Assembly: GCA_017427465.1 (NCBI GenBank)
Contig: JAFRST010000061.1
Location: forward strand, 1-64,000
Direction: 5' to 3'
Length of the DNA stretch: 64,000 nucleotides
Source: Clostridiales bacterium
GTDB lineage: Bacteria > Bacillota > Clostridia > Saccharofermentanales > Saccharofermentanaceae
Numbering within the stretch: the stretch's first letter is position 1; each line of letters starts with the position of its first letter. The notes under the pieces are model-generated. The model did no database searches. It was not told where the DNA came from and saw only the letters and a list, made by a program, of their open reading frames with translations. Shown one piece after another: positions 34,586 through 42,553 of this stretch. The translations under genes and the position numbers were made by a program.

Positions 34586-35410
34586 TCAGGCGGGTTCTGA
34601 ATAGGACTTAACGATCTGTATATTTCCCACACCCACGACTGTATAGCCCATATCTTCCAATTTGGTAACACAATCCTGACTCTTAGGATTTTTATATTCA
34701 GATGTATCAAAATGAAGGATCTCAGAAGTCCATTCATATATACCGTCATCATCAGGATCGATCTCAAACCAGATCTCTACATCAATACCGACCAACACAT
34801 AAAACTGCTCATCCGTATTTGCTATCTCTGCATTGGACATATCTATTGCTCCGCCTGAAGGCGTAGGTGTAGGAGTCGAGGTCGGCTTCGGCGCGGGCGT
34901 AGCAGTTGGCTTAGGCGTTGGCGTAGCTGTTGGCTTAGGTGTAGGAGTTGCCGTCGTTTCTGAAGGCGAAGCTGTTGTCTCTGTAGGCTTAGAAGAATTT
35001 GCAGCACCAGTAGTTGTTCCACTTGAAGGGTCCGGCGTAGTTCTTGTTACGTTGGGTGCACTTGTCCCGTTAGTTCTGCTTGTATTACCGGTTGTGGGAA
35101 CCGTACTCTGTGTTGCAGACGCATCTGTTGGAGAACTGCTTGTTGTACCACTTGTAGTATCGGCTGAAGAATCATTGGGCGTGCCGAATGTCTCGTCAGT
35201 AGCCATGACTTCGTCCTCATACGTTACTGGCGTCTCAACAATCTCCAGTTCATCTTTTCCCTCTGTCTGCATCGCCTCAATGATACTGACATCAGATTCC
35301 GTGATAACCACAGCGCCTTTCGGAAGCTCTTCCTCAGAATTGCATGCTGAAAGCATAGTAAAAGTCATAAGAGTCGCCAGCGCGATTGCTGTAAGCTTAA
35401 TGATTTTCAT
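34586..35410 (-). CDS. Pro/Thr-rich lipoprotein with the shared ITE...MQTEGK module
   Basis: A 274-aa lipoprotein starting at 35410 (AGGAGG 8 nt upstream). The signal peptide ends in lipobox LSAC. The next 30 residues (KGAVVITESDVSIIEAMQT and EGK) match the equivalent region of the CAP lipoprotein at 39173. A long Ser/Thr then Pro-Thr-Lys repeat linker (about residues 60-180) follows. A C-terminal globular domain of about 90 aa (DEQFYVLVGIDVEIWFEID) has Asp-rich sequence. It has its own cassette promoter. Function unknown; the linker suits a cell-wall-spanning protein. Confidence 0.8.
   Translation of the reverse strand: MKIIKLTAIALATLMTFTMLSACNSEEELPKGAVVITESDVSIIEAMQTEGKDELEIVETPVTYEDEVMATDETFGTPNDSSADTTSGTTSSSPTDASATQSTVPTTGNTSRTNGTSAPNVTRTTPDPSSGTTTGAANSSKPTETTASPSETTATPTPKPTATPTPKPTATPAPKPTSTPTPTPSGGAIDMSNAEIANTDEQFYVLVGIDVEIWFEIDPDDDGIYEWTSEILHFDTSEYKNPKSQDCVTKLEDMGYTVVGVGNIQIVKSYSEPA
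34895..34951 (-). repeat. 24-bp-period repeat encoding Pro-Thr-Lys linker
   Basis: Near-tandem 24-bp units coding for PTPKPTAT-like octapeptides lie within the lipoprotein linker. Such repeats can vary in copy number between strains. Confidence 0.7.
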
Positions 35411-35428
35411 ATCGTACCTCCTGTGTTC

Positions 35429-35483
35429 GATGATCTTTCTCATCTTTTACACATAGGACGATTCGAAAAACGCTTAAGGGTCA
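35429..35483 (-). promoter_or_regulatory. ECF-type promoter and hairpin leader, copy 2
   Basis: TGACCC (35478-35483), 17 nt, then CGTCCTAT (CGTCC at 35456-35460). A GATGA/TCATC hairpin lies at 35429-35444, and the ATG is 50 nt from CGTC. From CGTCCTATGTGTAAA onward it is almost identical to copy 1. Confidence 0.62.
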
Positions 35484-35494
35484 GGACTTATGAA

Positions 35495-35520
35495 AATACC
35501 GTTTAACGCTTTCCGGTATT
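35495..35520 (-). terminator. Possible terminator overlapping the DUF3795 stop codon
   Basis: The stem AATACCG/CGGTATT spans the stop codon at 35503 and is followed by TTTTCAT on the minus strand. It would end the CAP...sigma...DUF3795 operon. Confidence 0.4.
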
Positions 35521-35901
35521 AATGAAATCGATCAGCGACTCAACATCATCGAATTCGTCGTAGTCACCCATAATGCCTTCTCTGTGATAGACGATACCGG
35601 CCTTCTCATTGGCTTCAAGCCTGTCAAGCAACGCCTCAACGCCATATCTGCGGGCATATTCGGTGAATCCCCTTGCCTTTATCTTCTCAGCGAAAAGCCC
35701 CTTCCTGCACGAACTGTCATCACACACCCAGCAGGCAGCCACATCTTTTGCGATACAGCATTTACGGTTCTCGCAAAAATCGGCATCCTTGCACCAAGAA
35801 AGATCTTTAAAGCCGTCAGCCTTGCATCCTTTGCAGGTAACATTCTCAGAGCACAAACAGCATGCCAATCCGCAGCGGGCTAAACCTAATTCACGTTTCA
35901 T
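35503..35901 (-). CDS. Cys-rich DUF3795-family protein
   Basis: A 132-aa protein; the start at 35901 has GAGG 6 nt upstream, while the open frame to 36006 runs back into the sigma gene. Many cysteines are arranged as CGLACCLCSE, CKGC, WCKDADFCENRKCC and ACWVCDD, which fits the DUF3795 metal-binding-type pattern. It starts 7 nt after the sigma stop, so it is co-transcribed. Function unknown. Confidence 0.75.
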   Translation of the reverse strand: MKRELGLARCGLACCLCSENVTCKGCKADGFKDLSWCKDADFCENRKCCIAKDVAACWVCDDSSCRKGLFAEKIKARGFTEYARRYGVEALLDRLEANEKAGIVYHREGIMGDYDEFDDVESLIDFINTGKR

Positions 35902-35908
35902 ATTAACC

Positions 35909-38554
35909 TCACAAATCCTCCCAACTGATTTCACAGTTATTTGTAACATCAAAGAGACGGGCTTCATAACCCCAGACGCCTTCTCCTGTCCAAACACAAC
36001 AACCAAAACAAAGATTACAATTTTTAGAAATAAAAGGTCTGATATTGTCCAAGTTGATCATATTATCAGAATTAGCTTTATAGATTGCCGCATAAGCATC
36101 TTCATATGATCCATAATATGCTATTGCTTTGTCGTTCTTTGCAGCATGATCAGAGGCATCCTGATAATAAGCTTCTACAACATCAAAAAAATCATCATTA
36201 GTAACACCACGCAAAGCAAGAAACTCAACAGGAGTTAATAACTCACCAGATTCAATCGAAATATTATATATACGATACAAAATATTGGAAGGTTCAAAGT
36301 GATGTCTGTCTGTTCTTAAGAGGATTGAAACAACATCATCGTCAATTGTATAAATATACGACGTCTCTGCAGGAAGCAACTGGTTATCCAAATTACGAAG
36401 ATCATTCACACTTTTAGAAATCTTATCATTAACAGCATCCATATTCTTGCCACTTATAGTTACCTTTGGAATAACAAAATTATACGTGTAAGAAACACCT
36501 GTAGCCGGATCTGTAGCGGTATAGGTTTCGTTCACAGCATCAGTAACTGTAATAAGGGTCTCAGCACCTGACAAGTCTTCAAATTTAATTTGTTTGTTGC
36601 TTACTGTATCAAATATGCGGTTCTCACACCCCTGATCTAAACCTGTATAAATCTCACCCGAAAAGCAAAGATGATCTTCTTTTGATATAAACGGACATAT
36701 ATGGTCAAAATCCATGACACTTGAATTGAATTTATAAAACTCCGCATATGCAGCATCATATGATCCATAATAATCTACAAACGAGTCATAATTAACTCTT
36801 ATAGCCTGATCTGCAGCATCCTGATATAGGACATCTACCATATCAAAGAATTCCTCATCAGAAAGGCCACGCACATTAAGAAATTCTGATGGGGTTAATA
36901 ACTCACCTGTTTCAATCAAAATATTAAAAGAACAGTATGCGATTTCCATTGTCGATCCATCGTGATGATTGAATCTAACGAGTATTGAAACGATTTCATC
37001 ACCAATGAAATAAACATAAGCAGATTCAGCCGGGAGATCCGATATCATCCAGTTTTTATATGAACTCACAGTTTCATATATTTTGTCATTAACTGCATCC
37101 ATATCCATGTCACTAATACTTACCATTGGAACGACAAAATTATAAGTATAGGAAAAACCATCTAAAGGATCAGTTACATCGTAGGTTTCATTAACTGCAT
37201 CCGTTACTGTTACAACACGACCTTTCGTAGTCGGATCAGTCTTATCTGTACCGGACGGATCAGTCTCATCAGGAACATATTCCGTTATATACCCCGGCAT
37301 ATCGCTGAACTTATAGAATTCATACTCAACATCATCGAGAACGATGCTCTTCTTTCCAATCGTTCCTGAATGTTCTTTGTCTTTGGACTTGTGCTCAAGC
37401 GTTACCTCAAGCTTACCTTCGTCAGCTTCATAGGTTCCGACCACTACACGGTCGTCACCAGAGCCCTGATTGAACCAGTCACCTACAGGGAAGCACTCAT
37501 CGTCATTATCAAACTCATAAGAAGCATGGATAACGTCACCGTTCGAATAGAATCTGTAGCATTCGTTGACGTTCTCGTCCTCATCGATATTACAGTAGAG
37601 ACCTTTGTAATCAAGTTCGTAGACCGTTCCGTCATCGAGTTTGTTCTCATCGATCATCTTCTTGATGCTTAATGCAGCACCGCCGATCAATCCGAGACCA
37701 AGTACCGAAGCCGTAGCAATACCGGCAATCTTTGTAACAGAAGCACCGCCTGCAGTCTTGGCTGCCGAATGGGCAACTGCCTTACCACCTGCCTTTGCAC
37801 CGGTCTTGGCTGCCGCCTTTGAAGCGACCAAAGAAGGATTGGGACCCGTAGCAAGCTTGACCGGGAACGACTTGATCGAAGGCCCCTTGGCAGAGCCATA
37901 AAAGGATTTGAAGAAATTGCCGAGAGTTTGTGCGCCTGCAACACCGCCCATGAGGCTGACGCCGTTCTTCTTCTCGAAAGCCTCGATACCGGCTTTGAGC
38001 TTGATCCTGGAAGCCTTAAGTCTTGATTTGATTGTCTCTTCGGGGCACTCCATGACGTTGGCAATCTCAGAGATCTTAAGCTCATCGTAGTAATACAGAA
38101 GGAGCGTCTGATATTGGGCGTCGGAAAGCTCATTTCGCATTATCTTATGAAGCGTGTCACGCTTATCCTTCTCAAGGACGAGAGAATCAGGGAGATTCTC
38201 AAGATTGTCATCTCCCATCAGATCTTCTTCGGTTGCTACAGCGTCTTCATAAGAAAGATTGTCCTTCTTGAGCTTGAACTTATCGCGGGCTTTGTTGGCA
38301 GCAACAGTCTTGAGCCAGTGGACGAAAGTTTTCTCGTCTTCCAAGGTGCTGATCTTGTCGTAAACGGTAATGTACGTCTCCTGCATGGCGTCTTCGGCAT
38401 CCTGTTCGTTATTTAGGATACCTAAGCAGGTTGTATATACGAGCTTTTGGGATTTCTCGTAGATCTCGGTAAACGCGGATTCGTCTCCTGCCTTTACCCT
38501 TTTTACGAGTTCTGCATATTGCTCAAAAACATTGTTGTCTGTATTACCGTTCAT
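35909..38554 (-). CDS. ECF-type sigma factor fused to TM and tandem extracytoplasmic sensor repeats
   Basis: An 881-aa protein starting at 38554 (AGAGG 7 nt before; upstream in-frame Mets lack an RBS). Residues 10-195 are a complete sigma-70 family ECF module: region 2 (DAEDAMQETYITVYDKI, HWLKTVAANKARDKF) and region 4 (LLLYYYDELKISEIANVM, CPEETIKSRLKASRIKL). A Lys/Ala-rich linker leads to one TM helix at about 273-298 (IAGIATASVLGLGLIGGAAL). The outside part holds a beta domain (305-430) and two tandem repeats, about 448-663 and 667-881. Each repeat begins TVTDAVNETY and contains SYTYNFV, DAVNDKI, ETGELLTP and YYGSY. The order resembles the DUF4163/DUF3298 module of RsiV; this is by eye only. 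It is downstream of an ECF-type promoter, so it may be autoregulated. Confidence 0.85.
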   Translation of the reverse strand: MNGNTDNNVFEQYAELVKRVKAGDESAFTEIYEKSQKLVYTTCLGILNNEQDAEDAMQETYITVYDKISTLEDEKTFVHWLKTVAANKARDKFKLKKDNLSYEDAVATEEDLMGDDNLENLPDSLVLEKDKRDTLHKIMRNELSDAQYQTLLLYYYDELKISEIANVMECPEETIKSRLKASRIKLKAGIEAFEKKNGVSLMGGVAGAQTLGNFFKSFYGSAKGPSIKSFPVKLATGPNPSLVASKAAAKTGAKAGGKAVAHSAAKTAGGASVTKIAGIATASVLGLGLIGGAALSIKKMIDENKLDDGTVYELDYKGLYCNIDEDENVNECYRFYSNGDVIHASYEFDNDDECFPVGDWFNQGSGDDRVVVGTYEADEGKLEVTLEHKSKDKEHSGTIGKKSIVLDDVEYEFYKFSDMPGYITEYVPDETDPSGTDKTDPTTKGRVVTVTDAVNETYDVTDPLDGFSYTYNFVVPMVSISDMDMDAVNDKIYETVSSYKNWMISDLPAESAYVYFIGDEIVSILVRFNHHDGSTMEIAYCSFNILIETGELLTPSEFLNVRGLSDEEFFDMVDVLYQDAADQAIRVNYDSFVDYYGSYDAAYAEFYKFNSSVMDFDHICPFISKEDHLCFSGEIYTGLDQGCENRIFDTVSNKQIKFEDLSGAETLITVTDAVNETYTATDPATGVSYTYNFVIPKVTISGKNMDAVNDKISKSVNDLRNLDNQLLPAETSYIYTIDDDVVSILLRTDRHHFEPSNILYRIYNISIESGELLTPVEFLALRGVTNDDFFDVVEAYYQDASDHAAKNDKAIAYYGSYEDAYAAIYKANSDNMINLDNIRPFISKNCNLCFGCCVWTGEGVWGYEARLFDVTNNCEISWEDL

Positions 38555-38595
38555 AATCATGCCTCTTTCTTCATTATACGCATTATTCCTGGTTT

Positions 38596-38721
38596 TCACT
38601 CTTCACTTGGTTTCTTAGGTAAGTTTTTAGGCAGTTCCTTGTCAGGAAGCTTAATATCATCAGCCCAGGCTCTGAAAAACCTTGTTAGAAAAGGAACTGC
38701 TTTTTCGATTACTTTTTCCAT
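38596..38721 (-). CDS. 41-residue charged peptide upstream of the sigma gene
   Basis: A small gene with a good RBS (GGAGG 9 nt before the ATG at 38721). It encodes an amphipathic N-terminal helix (MEKVIEKAVPFLTRFFRAWA) and a Pro/Lys/Glu-rich tail (LPDKELPKNLPKKP). There is no Cys and no signal peptide. It lies between a lipoprotein (21 nt) and the sigma factor (41 nt), so it is probably in the operon. It could be a membrane-binding peptide or a small sigma modulator; no family is recognised. Confidence 0.6.
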   Translation of the reverse strand: MEKVIEKAVPFLTRFFRAWADDIKLPDKELPKNLPKKPSEE

Positions 38722-38742
38722 AGAGCAGGTCCTCCATTGGCA

Positions 38743-39120
38743 TTAATTGTCTTTCTGCTTTTTATATGTTTTTGTCTGAGTCTGGATAATATGGCCTGGA
38801 TGCTCAGGATCATTGTAGGATACGCATACTGCTATACCGTTTCTAATACAGACGCCATAACTTCTTTTTCCCACCATAAGATTATAGAAGCTTTCAATCT
38901 TAGTATTAGTTATCTCAAAATCCTGCATGTTCATACCATCAACGATCTCTTCTTTCGAGCCTTCAACATCCCAGATGATCTTCTCGACGTCATCATAATT
39001 CGAGATAAAGTTATGGAGATTATTCGTATATTCTTTTTCCGGCTTTACTCCGCAAGATGTGAGGAAGATTGCGCCGATCATAATGCAGATAATAGTTGTG
39101 AATGAGATTTTCTTGAACAT
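38743..39120 (-). CDS. Small hypothetical lipoprotein in the sigma operon
   Basis: 125 aa from the ATG at 39120 (AAAGGAAA upstream); the longer frame to 39447 is a shadow of the CAP gene. The signal peptide FTTIICIMIGAIFLTSC has lipobox LTSC. The mature part is short, with EYTNNLHNFISNYDDVEKII and SYGVCIRNGIAVCVSYNDPE, and has two cysteines that could pair. It lies 52 nt after the CAP lipoprotein and precedes the small peptide and sigma gene. Function unknown. Confidence 0.75.
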   Translation of the reverse strand: MFKKISFTTIICIMIGAIFLTSCGVKPEKEYTNNLHNFISNYDDVEKIIWDVEGSKEEIVDGMNMQDFEITNTKIESFYNLMVGKRSYGVCIRNGIAVCVSYNDPEHPGHIIQTQTKTYKKQKDN

Positions 39121-39172
39121 AATGTTGTTTCCTTTCTTTATTGGATTTATTCGAAAAACCGTTATTTCCGAA

Positions 39173-40618
39173 TTATTCATAGTAGCGTTCTGCCTTTTCA
39201 GCACCGCAGCGTGTACAACGGAAGAAATCATAGTCGTCATCCCAGTCCGTACATTCCCAGTCATGACCGTTGGCACACGGATCCTGCGGCTCTGTAGGCT
39301 GTGCCGTTGTCTCAGCAGGAGCAGGCGTTGTCTCGGAAGGTTCAGGTGTTGAAGTTGACTCAGATGTGGGAGTATTAGTGGGTTCAGGAGCTGCTGTTGG
39401 CTTAGGTGTAGGAGTCGGATCAGGTAAGGATTTCCAAAGAGGACCATTTGCTCCGCATCTTAAGCAAACACAGCACGGAGAACCGTCTTTAAATGAGTAA
39501 TGAGAACAATCAAAAGGCTCTGACCATTCATGCTGGCCATCGTAATGAAGAGTACAAGGATCTGCATCGACCGTCCAAGTTAATTCTTCTCCGCATGAGC
39601 AGCTGTAAACATCGTGCCAGCAACCATCATATATCTCAGATCTGACATAAGTATCGTAATGATGCATATGCTCATTTTCCTTCAATACATAACCTGTCGA
39701 AGGAGGTGTTCCTTCGTTATTGCTTCCTTGTCCGTAAACAGCGTATACATGGCCATCAATCATAAGTATTCCGACGCCGGCATTCACACTTTTCCATCTT
39801 TGATCACCTGCTATACAGCCGCCAAGCAAACCTGCTTTATGTCCGGGCGAGTTTTTCCAACAATTGAATACCCTTTCAGCAATCTGCGAACTGCTCCAGT
39901 AACGGAAGTCTGAACCCTGATAAATGCATTCGCTGCCTACGGAGGTTCCGCTTGCCGATTTATGAGAGAAGCTGATGGCTATCTCTTCACAGCGGATATG
40001 GAGTTTATCCATTACATCCTTTGATTTAACGATAGGAAGATACCATGTGTACTTACTCGATATTGCTTTCTCTTTACGAAGGGCATTGATGTAGGTTATA
40101 ACCTCATCCTCTGCATCAGTAAGGAACTTATGCTCATCGCTCTTTGGCTTATCAGTAGGAATATAAGGATCCGGCTCAAGAGTAGGAGTAGGTGTCGTAG
40201 CATTTGGCTTGGTATTTGATATAGGCTTAGTTGAAGGGATAGTCATTCCGCCGGGGATCGTTATTGTAGCCGGAGTCGTTGTTGTTGAGCTGTTTGCAGT
40301 TGTAATACTCTGATTTCCCGCATTAGCTGCAGCAGGCTGTGAGTTTGTGATCTCATAAGGATCAGCAGACTCAGCGACATCGGGATCAATAACTTCAATT
40401 ACGTTATCCTGGCTCTGCTCTTTATCGTAAGCAACCAATGCATCGATGATCTCGTCTTCACTCTTGCCCTCAGTCTGCATCGTCTCAACGATGTTAACCT
40501 CAGCTTCCGTGATAACTGCAGCACCTTCGGGACGCTCTTCATTGAACATACAAGCCGAAAGCGACGTGAATGTCACCATTATCGACAGGATGAAGGTTGT
40601 AAGCTTAATGTGTTTCAT
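39173..40618 (-). CDS. CAP-domain (SCP/PR-1) lipoprotein with Cys-pair C-terminus
   Basis: A 481-aa lipoprotein. The lipobox is LSAC, followed by the shared module EGAAVITEAEVNIVETMQT plus EGK. After a Thr/Pro linker, residues 165-310 form a CAP domain: EVITYINALRKEKAI, SFSHKSASGTSVGSECIY, VFNCWKNSPGHKAGLL and GVGILMIDGHVYAVYGQG. Beyond it are CxxC-containing pieces (CSCGEEL, CCVCLRCGANGP), a Pro/Thr linker and a C-terminal zinc-ribbon-like segment (CANGHDWECTDW...CTRCGAEK). CAP proteins in Firmicutes are secreted, with varied and often unknown roles. It is the first gene after promoter copy 3. Confidence 0.88.
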   Translation of the reverse strand: MKHIKLTTFILSIMVTFTSLSACMFNEERPEGAAVITEAEVNIVETMQTEGKSEDEIIDALVAYDKEQSQDNVIEVIDPDVAESADPYEITNSQPAAANAGNQSITTANSSTTTTPATITIPGGMTIPSTKPISNTKPNATTPTPTLEPDPYIPTDKPKSDEHKFLTDAEDEVITYINALRKEKAISSKYTWYLPIVKSKDVMDKLHIRCEEIAISFSHKSASGTSVGSECIYQGSDFRYWSSSQIAERVFNCWKNSPGHKAGLLGGCIAGDQRWKSVNAGVGILMIDGHVYAVYGQGSNNEGTPPSTGYVLKENEHMHHYDTYVRSEIYDGCWHDVYSCSCGEELTWTVDADPCTLHYDGQHEWSEPFDCSHYSFKDGSPCCVCLRCGANGPLWKSLPDPTPTPKPTAAPEPTNTPTSESTSTPEPSETTPAPAETTAQPTEPQDPCANGHDWECTDWDDDYDFFRCTRCGAEKAERYYE

Positions 40619-40637
40619 ATCTCGGCCTCCTCTTTAC

Positions 40638-40692
40638 GATGATCTTTCTCATCTTTTGTCTATAAGACGAGTGCAAAACCGCGAAGGGGGCA
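40638..40692 (-). promoter_or_regulatory. ECF-type promoter and hairpin leader, copy 3
   Basis: TGCCCC (40687-40692), 17 nt, then CGTCTTAT (CGTCT at 40665-40669), with a GATGA/TCATC hairpin at 40638-40653. CGTC is 51 nt from the CAP lipoprotein ATG. It would drive the operon that contains the sigma gene. Confidence 0.6.
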
Positions 40693-40753
40693 AAAATTTC
40701 GAAAAATTTTTTCGGGGAATTTCAGACTATGAATCGTTAAGAAAAAAATAATA

Positions 40754-40759
40754 TATAAT
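40754..40759 (+). promoter_or_regulatory. -10 element of the GH51 gene
   Basis: TATAAT lies 36 nt upstream of the GH51 ATG. No good -35 is seen at the right spacing, as might be expected for an activator-dependent gene. Confidence 0.45.
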
Positions 40760-40795
40760 GTGACTTATCTAATCAGGAATCAGACGGAGGTCATT

Positions 40796-42307
40796 ATGTT
40801 CAAGCTCGTAATCAACCCCAATAAAGAAAAGGGCCACATCAACCCTGAGATCCAGGGACACTTCTCAGAGCATCTCGGAAGATGCATCTATGAAGGCGTC
40901 TTCGTTGGTGAGGATTCGGATATTCCTAATACGAAAGGAATGCGTAATGACGTCGTCGAGGCATTGAAAGAGATGAAGATTCCGGTCCTCCGTTGGCCGG
41001 GCGGATGCTTTGCTGACGAATATCACTGGAAAGACGGCATTGGCCCCAAGGAAACCCGCAAGAAGATGATCAACACCAACTGGGGCGGCGTTACCGAAGA
41101 CAATTCTTTCGGAACTCACGAGTTCATGGAGCTCGCTGAGCAGCTTGGCTGCAAGACATACGTCAACGGCAATGTCGGCAGCGGCACAGTCCGTGAGATG
41201 AGCGAATGGGTAGAATATATGACCTTTGACGGTGTCTCCCCTATGGCTGACTTAAGAATAGCAAACGGACGCGAGAAGCCCTGGACAGTCGACTATTTTG
41301 CAGTCGGCAACGAGACATGGGGCTGCGGCGGCAACATGGTTCCCGAGTACTACGCCAACCTCTACAAGCACTATCAGACATTTGTTAAGCAGTATAATCC
41401 CGACAAGAAGATCAAGAAGCTCGCTGTCGGCCCTTCCGACAAGGACTACAACTGGACTGAGACAATGCTCCGTGAGTGCTTCAGACAGCAGGGCACGTTC
41501 CCGCAGAACTTCGGATACATGGACGGCCTTACTCTCCACTACTACACACTCCCCTACGACTGGGATCATAAGGGTTCGGCTACTAAGTTCAACGACAAGG
41601 AATGGTATATGACTCTCTCGAAAACCTTCGCTATGGAGGAATACATCGAGAAGCATTCCGCCATCATGGACAGATACGATCCCGATTGCAGGATCGGTCT
41701 TATGGTTGACGAATGGGGCACCTGGTACGATGTCGAAGAAGGCACGAATCCCGGCTTCCTCTATCAGCAGAACACGATCCGCGACGCTCTTATCGCCGGA
41801 ATCAACCTCAACATCTTCAACAAGCACTGCAAGCGCGTAAAGATGGCTAACATCGCGCAGCTCGTCAACGTCCTTCAGGCTGTTATCCTCACCGAAGGCC
41901 CCAAGATGATCAAGACGCCTACATACTACGTATTCAAGATGTACAGTGCCCATCAGGACAACGATCTTCTCGAGAGCTCCATCGATACAGAGACGATCGG
42001 TCTTGAGAAGGAATACATGGTGCCTAACCTCACGGAATCCGTATCCAAGGATAAGGACGGCAAGATCCACATCACGCTCACTAACCTTTCTGCAAGCGAT
42101 TCCTACGAGATCGAGACAAATCTTCTGGGCAGCGACATCAAAGCTGTTAAGGGCTCTGTTGTAGCAGGACAGACAACGGCTCACAACACTTTCGATGAGC
42201 CCGATGTTGTTAAGGAAGAGGTTTTCGACGCATTCAAATATGGCGGAGACAAGATCAACTTCTCTATCCCCGCTTCCAGCGTTATGCACATCGAAGTTAC
42301 CGTATGA
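40796..42307 (+). CDS. Alpha-L-arabinofuranosidase, GH51
   Basis: It removes arabinose side chains from arabinoxylan or arabinan oligosaccharides. The 503-aa protein starts at 40796 (GGAGG at 40786-40790); the frame upstream to 40760 lacks an RBS. GH51 motifs are IQGHFSEHLGRCIYEGVFV, RWPGGCFADEYHWKDGIGP, the acid/base motif VGNETWGCGG and the nucleophile motif LMVDEWGTWYDV. No signal peptide, so it acts in the cytoplasm on imported oligosaccharides. It overlaps the DUF6171 gene by 4 nt and is divergent from the CAP operon. Confidence 0.96.
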   Translation: MFKLVINPNKEKGHINPEIQGHFSEHLGRCIYEGVFVGEDSDIPNTKGMRNDVVEALKEMKIPVLRWPGGCFADEYHWKDGIGPKETRKKMINTNWGGVTEDNSFGTHEFMELAEQLGCKTYVNGNVGSGTVREMSEWVEYMTFDGVSPMADLRIANGREKPWTVDYFAVGNETWGCGGNMVPEYYANLYKHYQTFVKQYNPDKKIKKLAVGPSDKDYNWTETMLRECFRQQGTFPQNFGYMDGLTLHYYTLPYDWDHKGSATKFNDKEWYMTLSKTFAMEEYIEKHSAIMDRYDPDCRIGLMVDEWGTWYDVEEGTNPGFLYQQNTIRDALIAGINLNIFNKHCKRVKMANIAQLVNVLQAVILTEGPKMIKTPTYYVFKMYSAHQDNDLLESSIDTETIGLEKEYMVPNLTESVSKDKDGKIHITLTNLSASDSYEIETNLLGSDIKAVKGSVVAGQTTAHNTFDEPDVVKEEVFDAFKYGGDKINFSIPASSVMHIEVTV

Positions 42308-42549
42308 CGAAGATTTGCACGAGGTGTCTTCTTAAAGACTTCAGCAAAGAACAATTCGAGGCCATTGTGATCAATGGCCTCGCTTCGCTTCCAAAGGAAG
42401 ATCTGGTTGATAATGCTGAATCCAACAGAAGGCTCGACGTCTGCAAAGACTGCGGCAAGCTCAACCAGGGCACTTGCCTGGCTTGCGGATGCTTTATAGA
42501 GATACGCGCTTCGCTCAAAAAAGGCACGTGTCCATACAGCAAATGGTGA
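42304..42549 (+). CDS. Small Cys-rich protein (DUF6171-like)
   Basis: 81 aa with eight cysteines placed as CTRC, CKDCG, CLACGC and CPY, indicating a small metal-binding protein. The N-terminal CTRCLLKDF and C-terminal GTCLACGCFIEIRASLKKGT pattern fits the DUF6171 group as I remember it. The start overlaps the GH51 stop (ATGA), so it is translationally coupled. Function unknown. Confidence 0.75.
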   Translation: MTKICTRCLLKDFSKEQFEAIVINGLASLPKEDLVDNAESNRRLDVCKDCGKLNQGTCLACGCFIEIRASLKKGTCPYSKW

Positions 42550-42553
42550 TCAA

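Noticed and set aside
35411..35443. Upstream in-frame ATG (MRKII...) for the lipoprotein at 34586
   Set aside because: It falls in the conserved leader hairpin and reads through the RBS. In copy 3 the same ATG is out of frame with the gene, so the sequence is conserved as RNA or DNA, not as protein.
34833..35456. 207-aa plus-strand frame rich in Val, Gly and Ser
   Set aside because: It is the antisense reading of the Pro/Thr repeat linker of the lipoprotein, with low-complexity sequence and no RBS.
38596..38721. The 41-aa peptide as an AgrD-like autoinducer precursor
   Set aside because: The tail is superficially similar, but there is no Cys or Ser for a thiolactone ring and no agrB or agrC nearby.
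39121..39447. N-terminal extension of the small lipoprotein to 39447
   Set aside because: It overlaps the CAP lipoprotein in another frame and would bury a clear signal peptide; the ATG at 39120 has an RBS.
41252..42289. 345-aa open frame antisense to the GH51 gene
   Set aside because: Codon bias of the sense gene keeps the antisense frame open; there is no RBS or recognisable domain.
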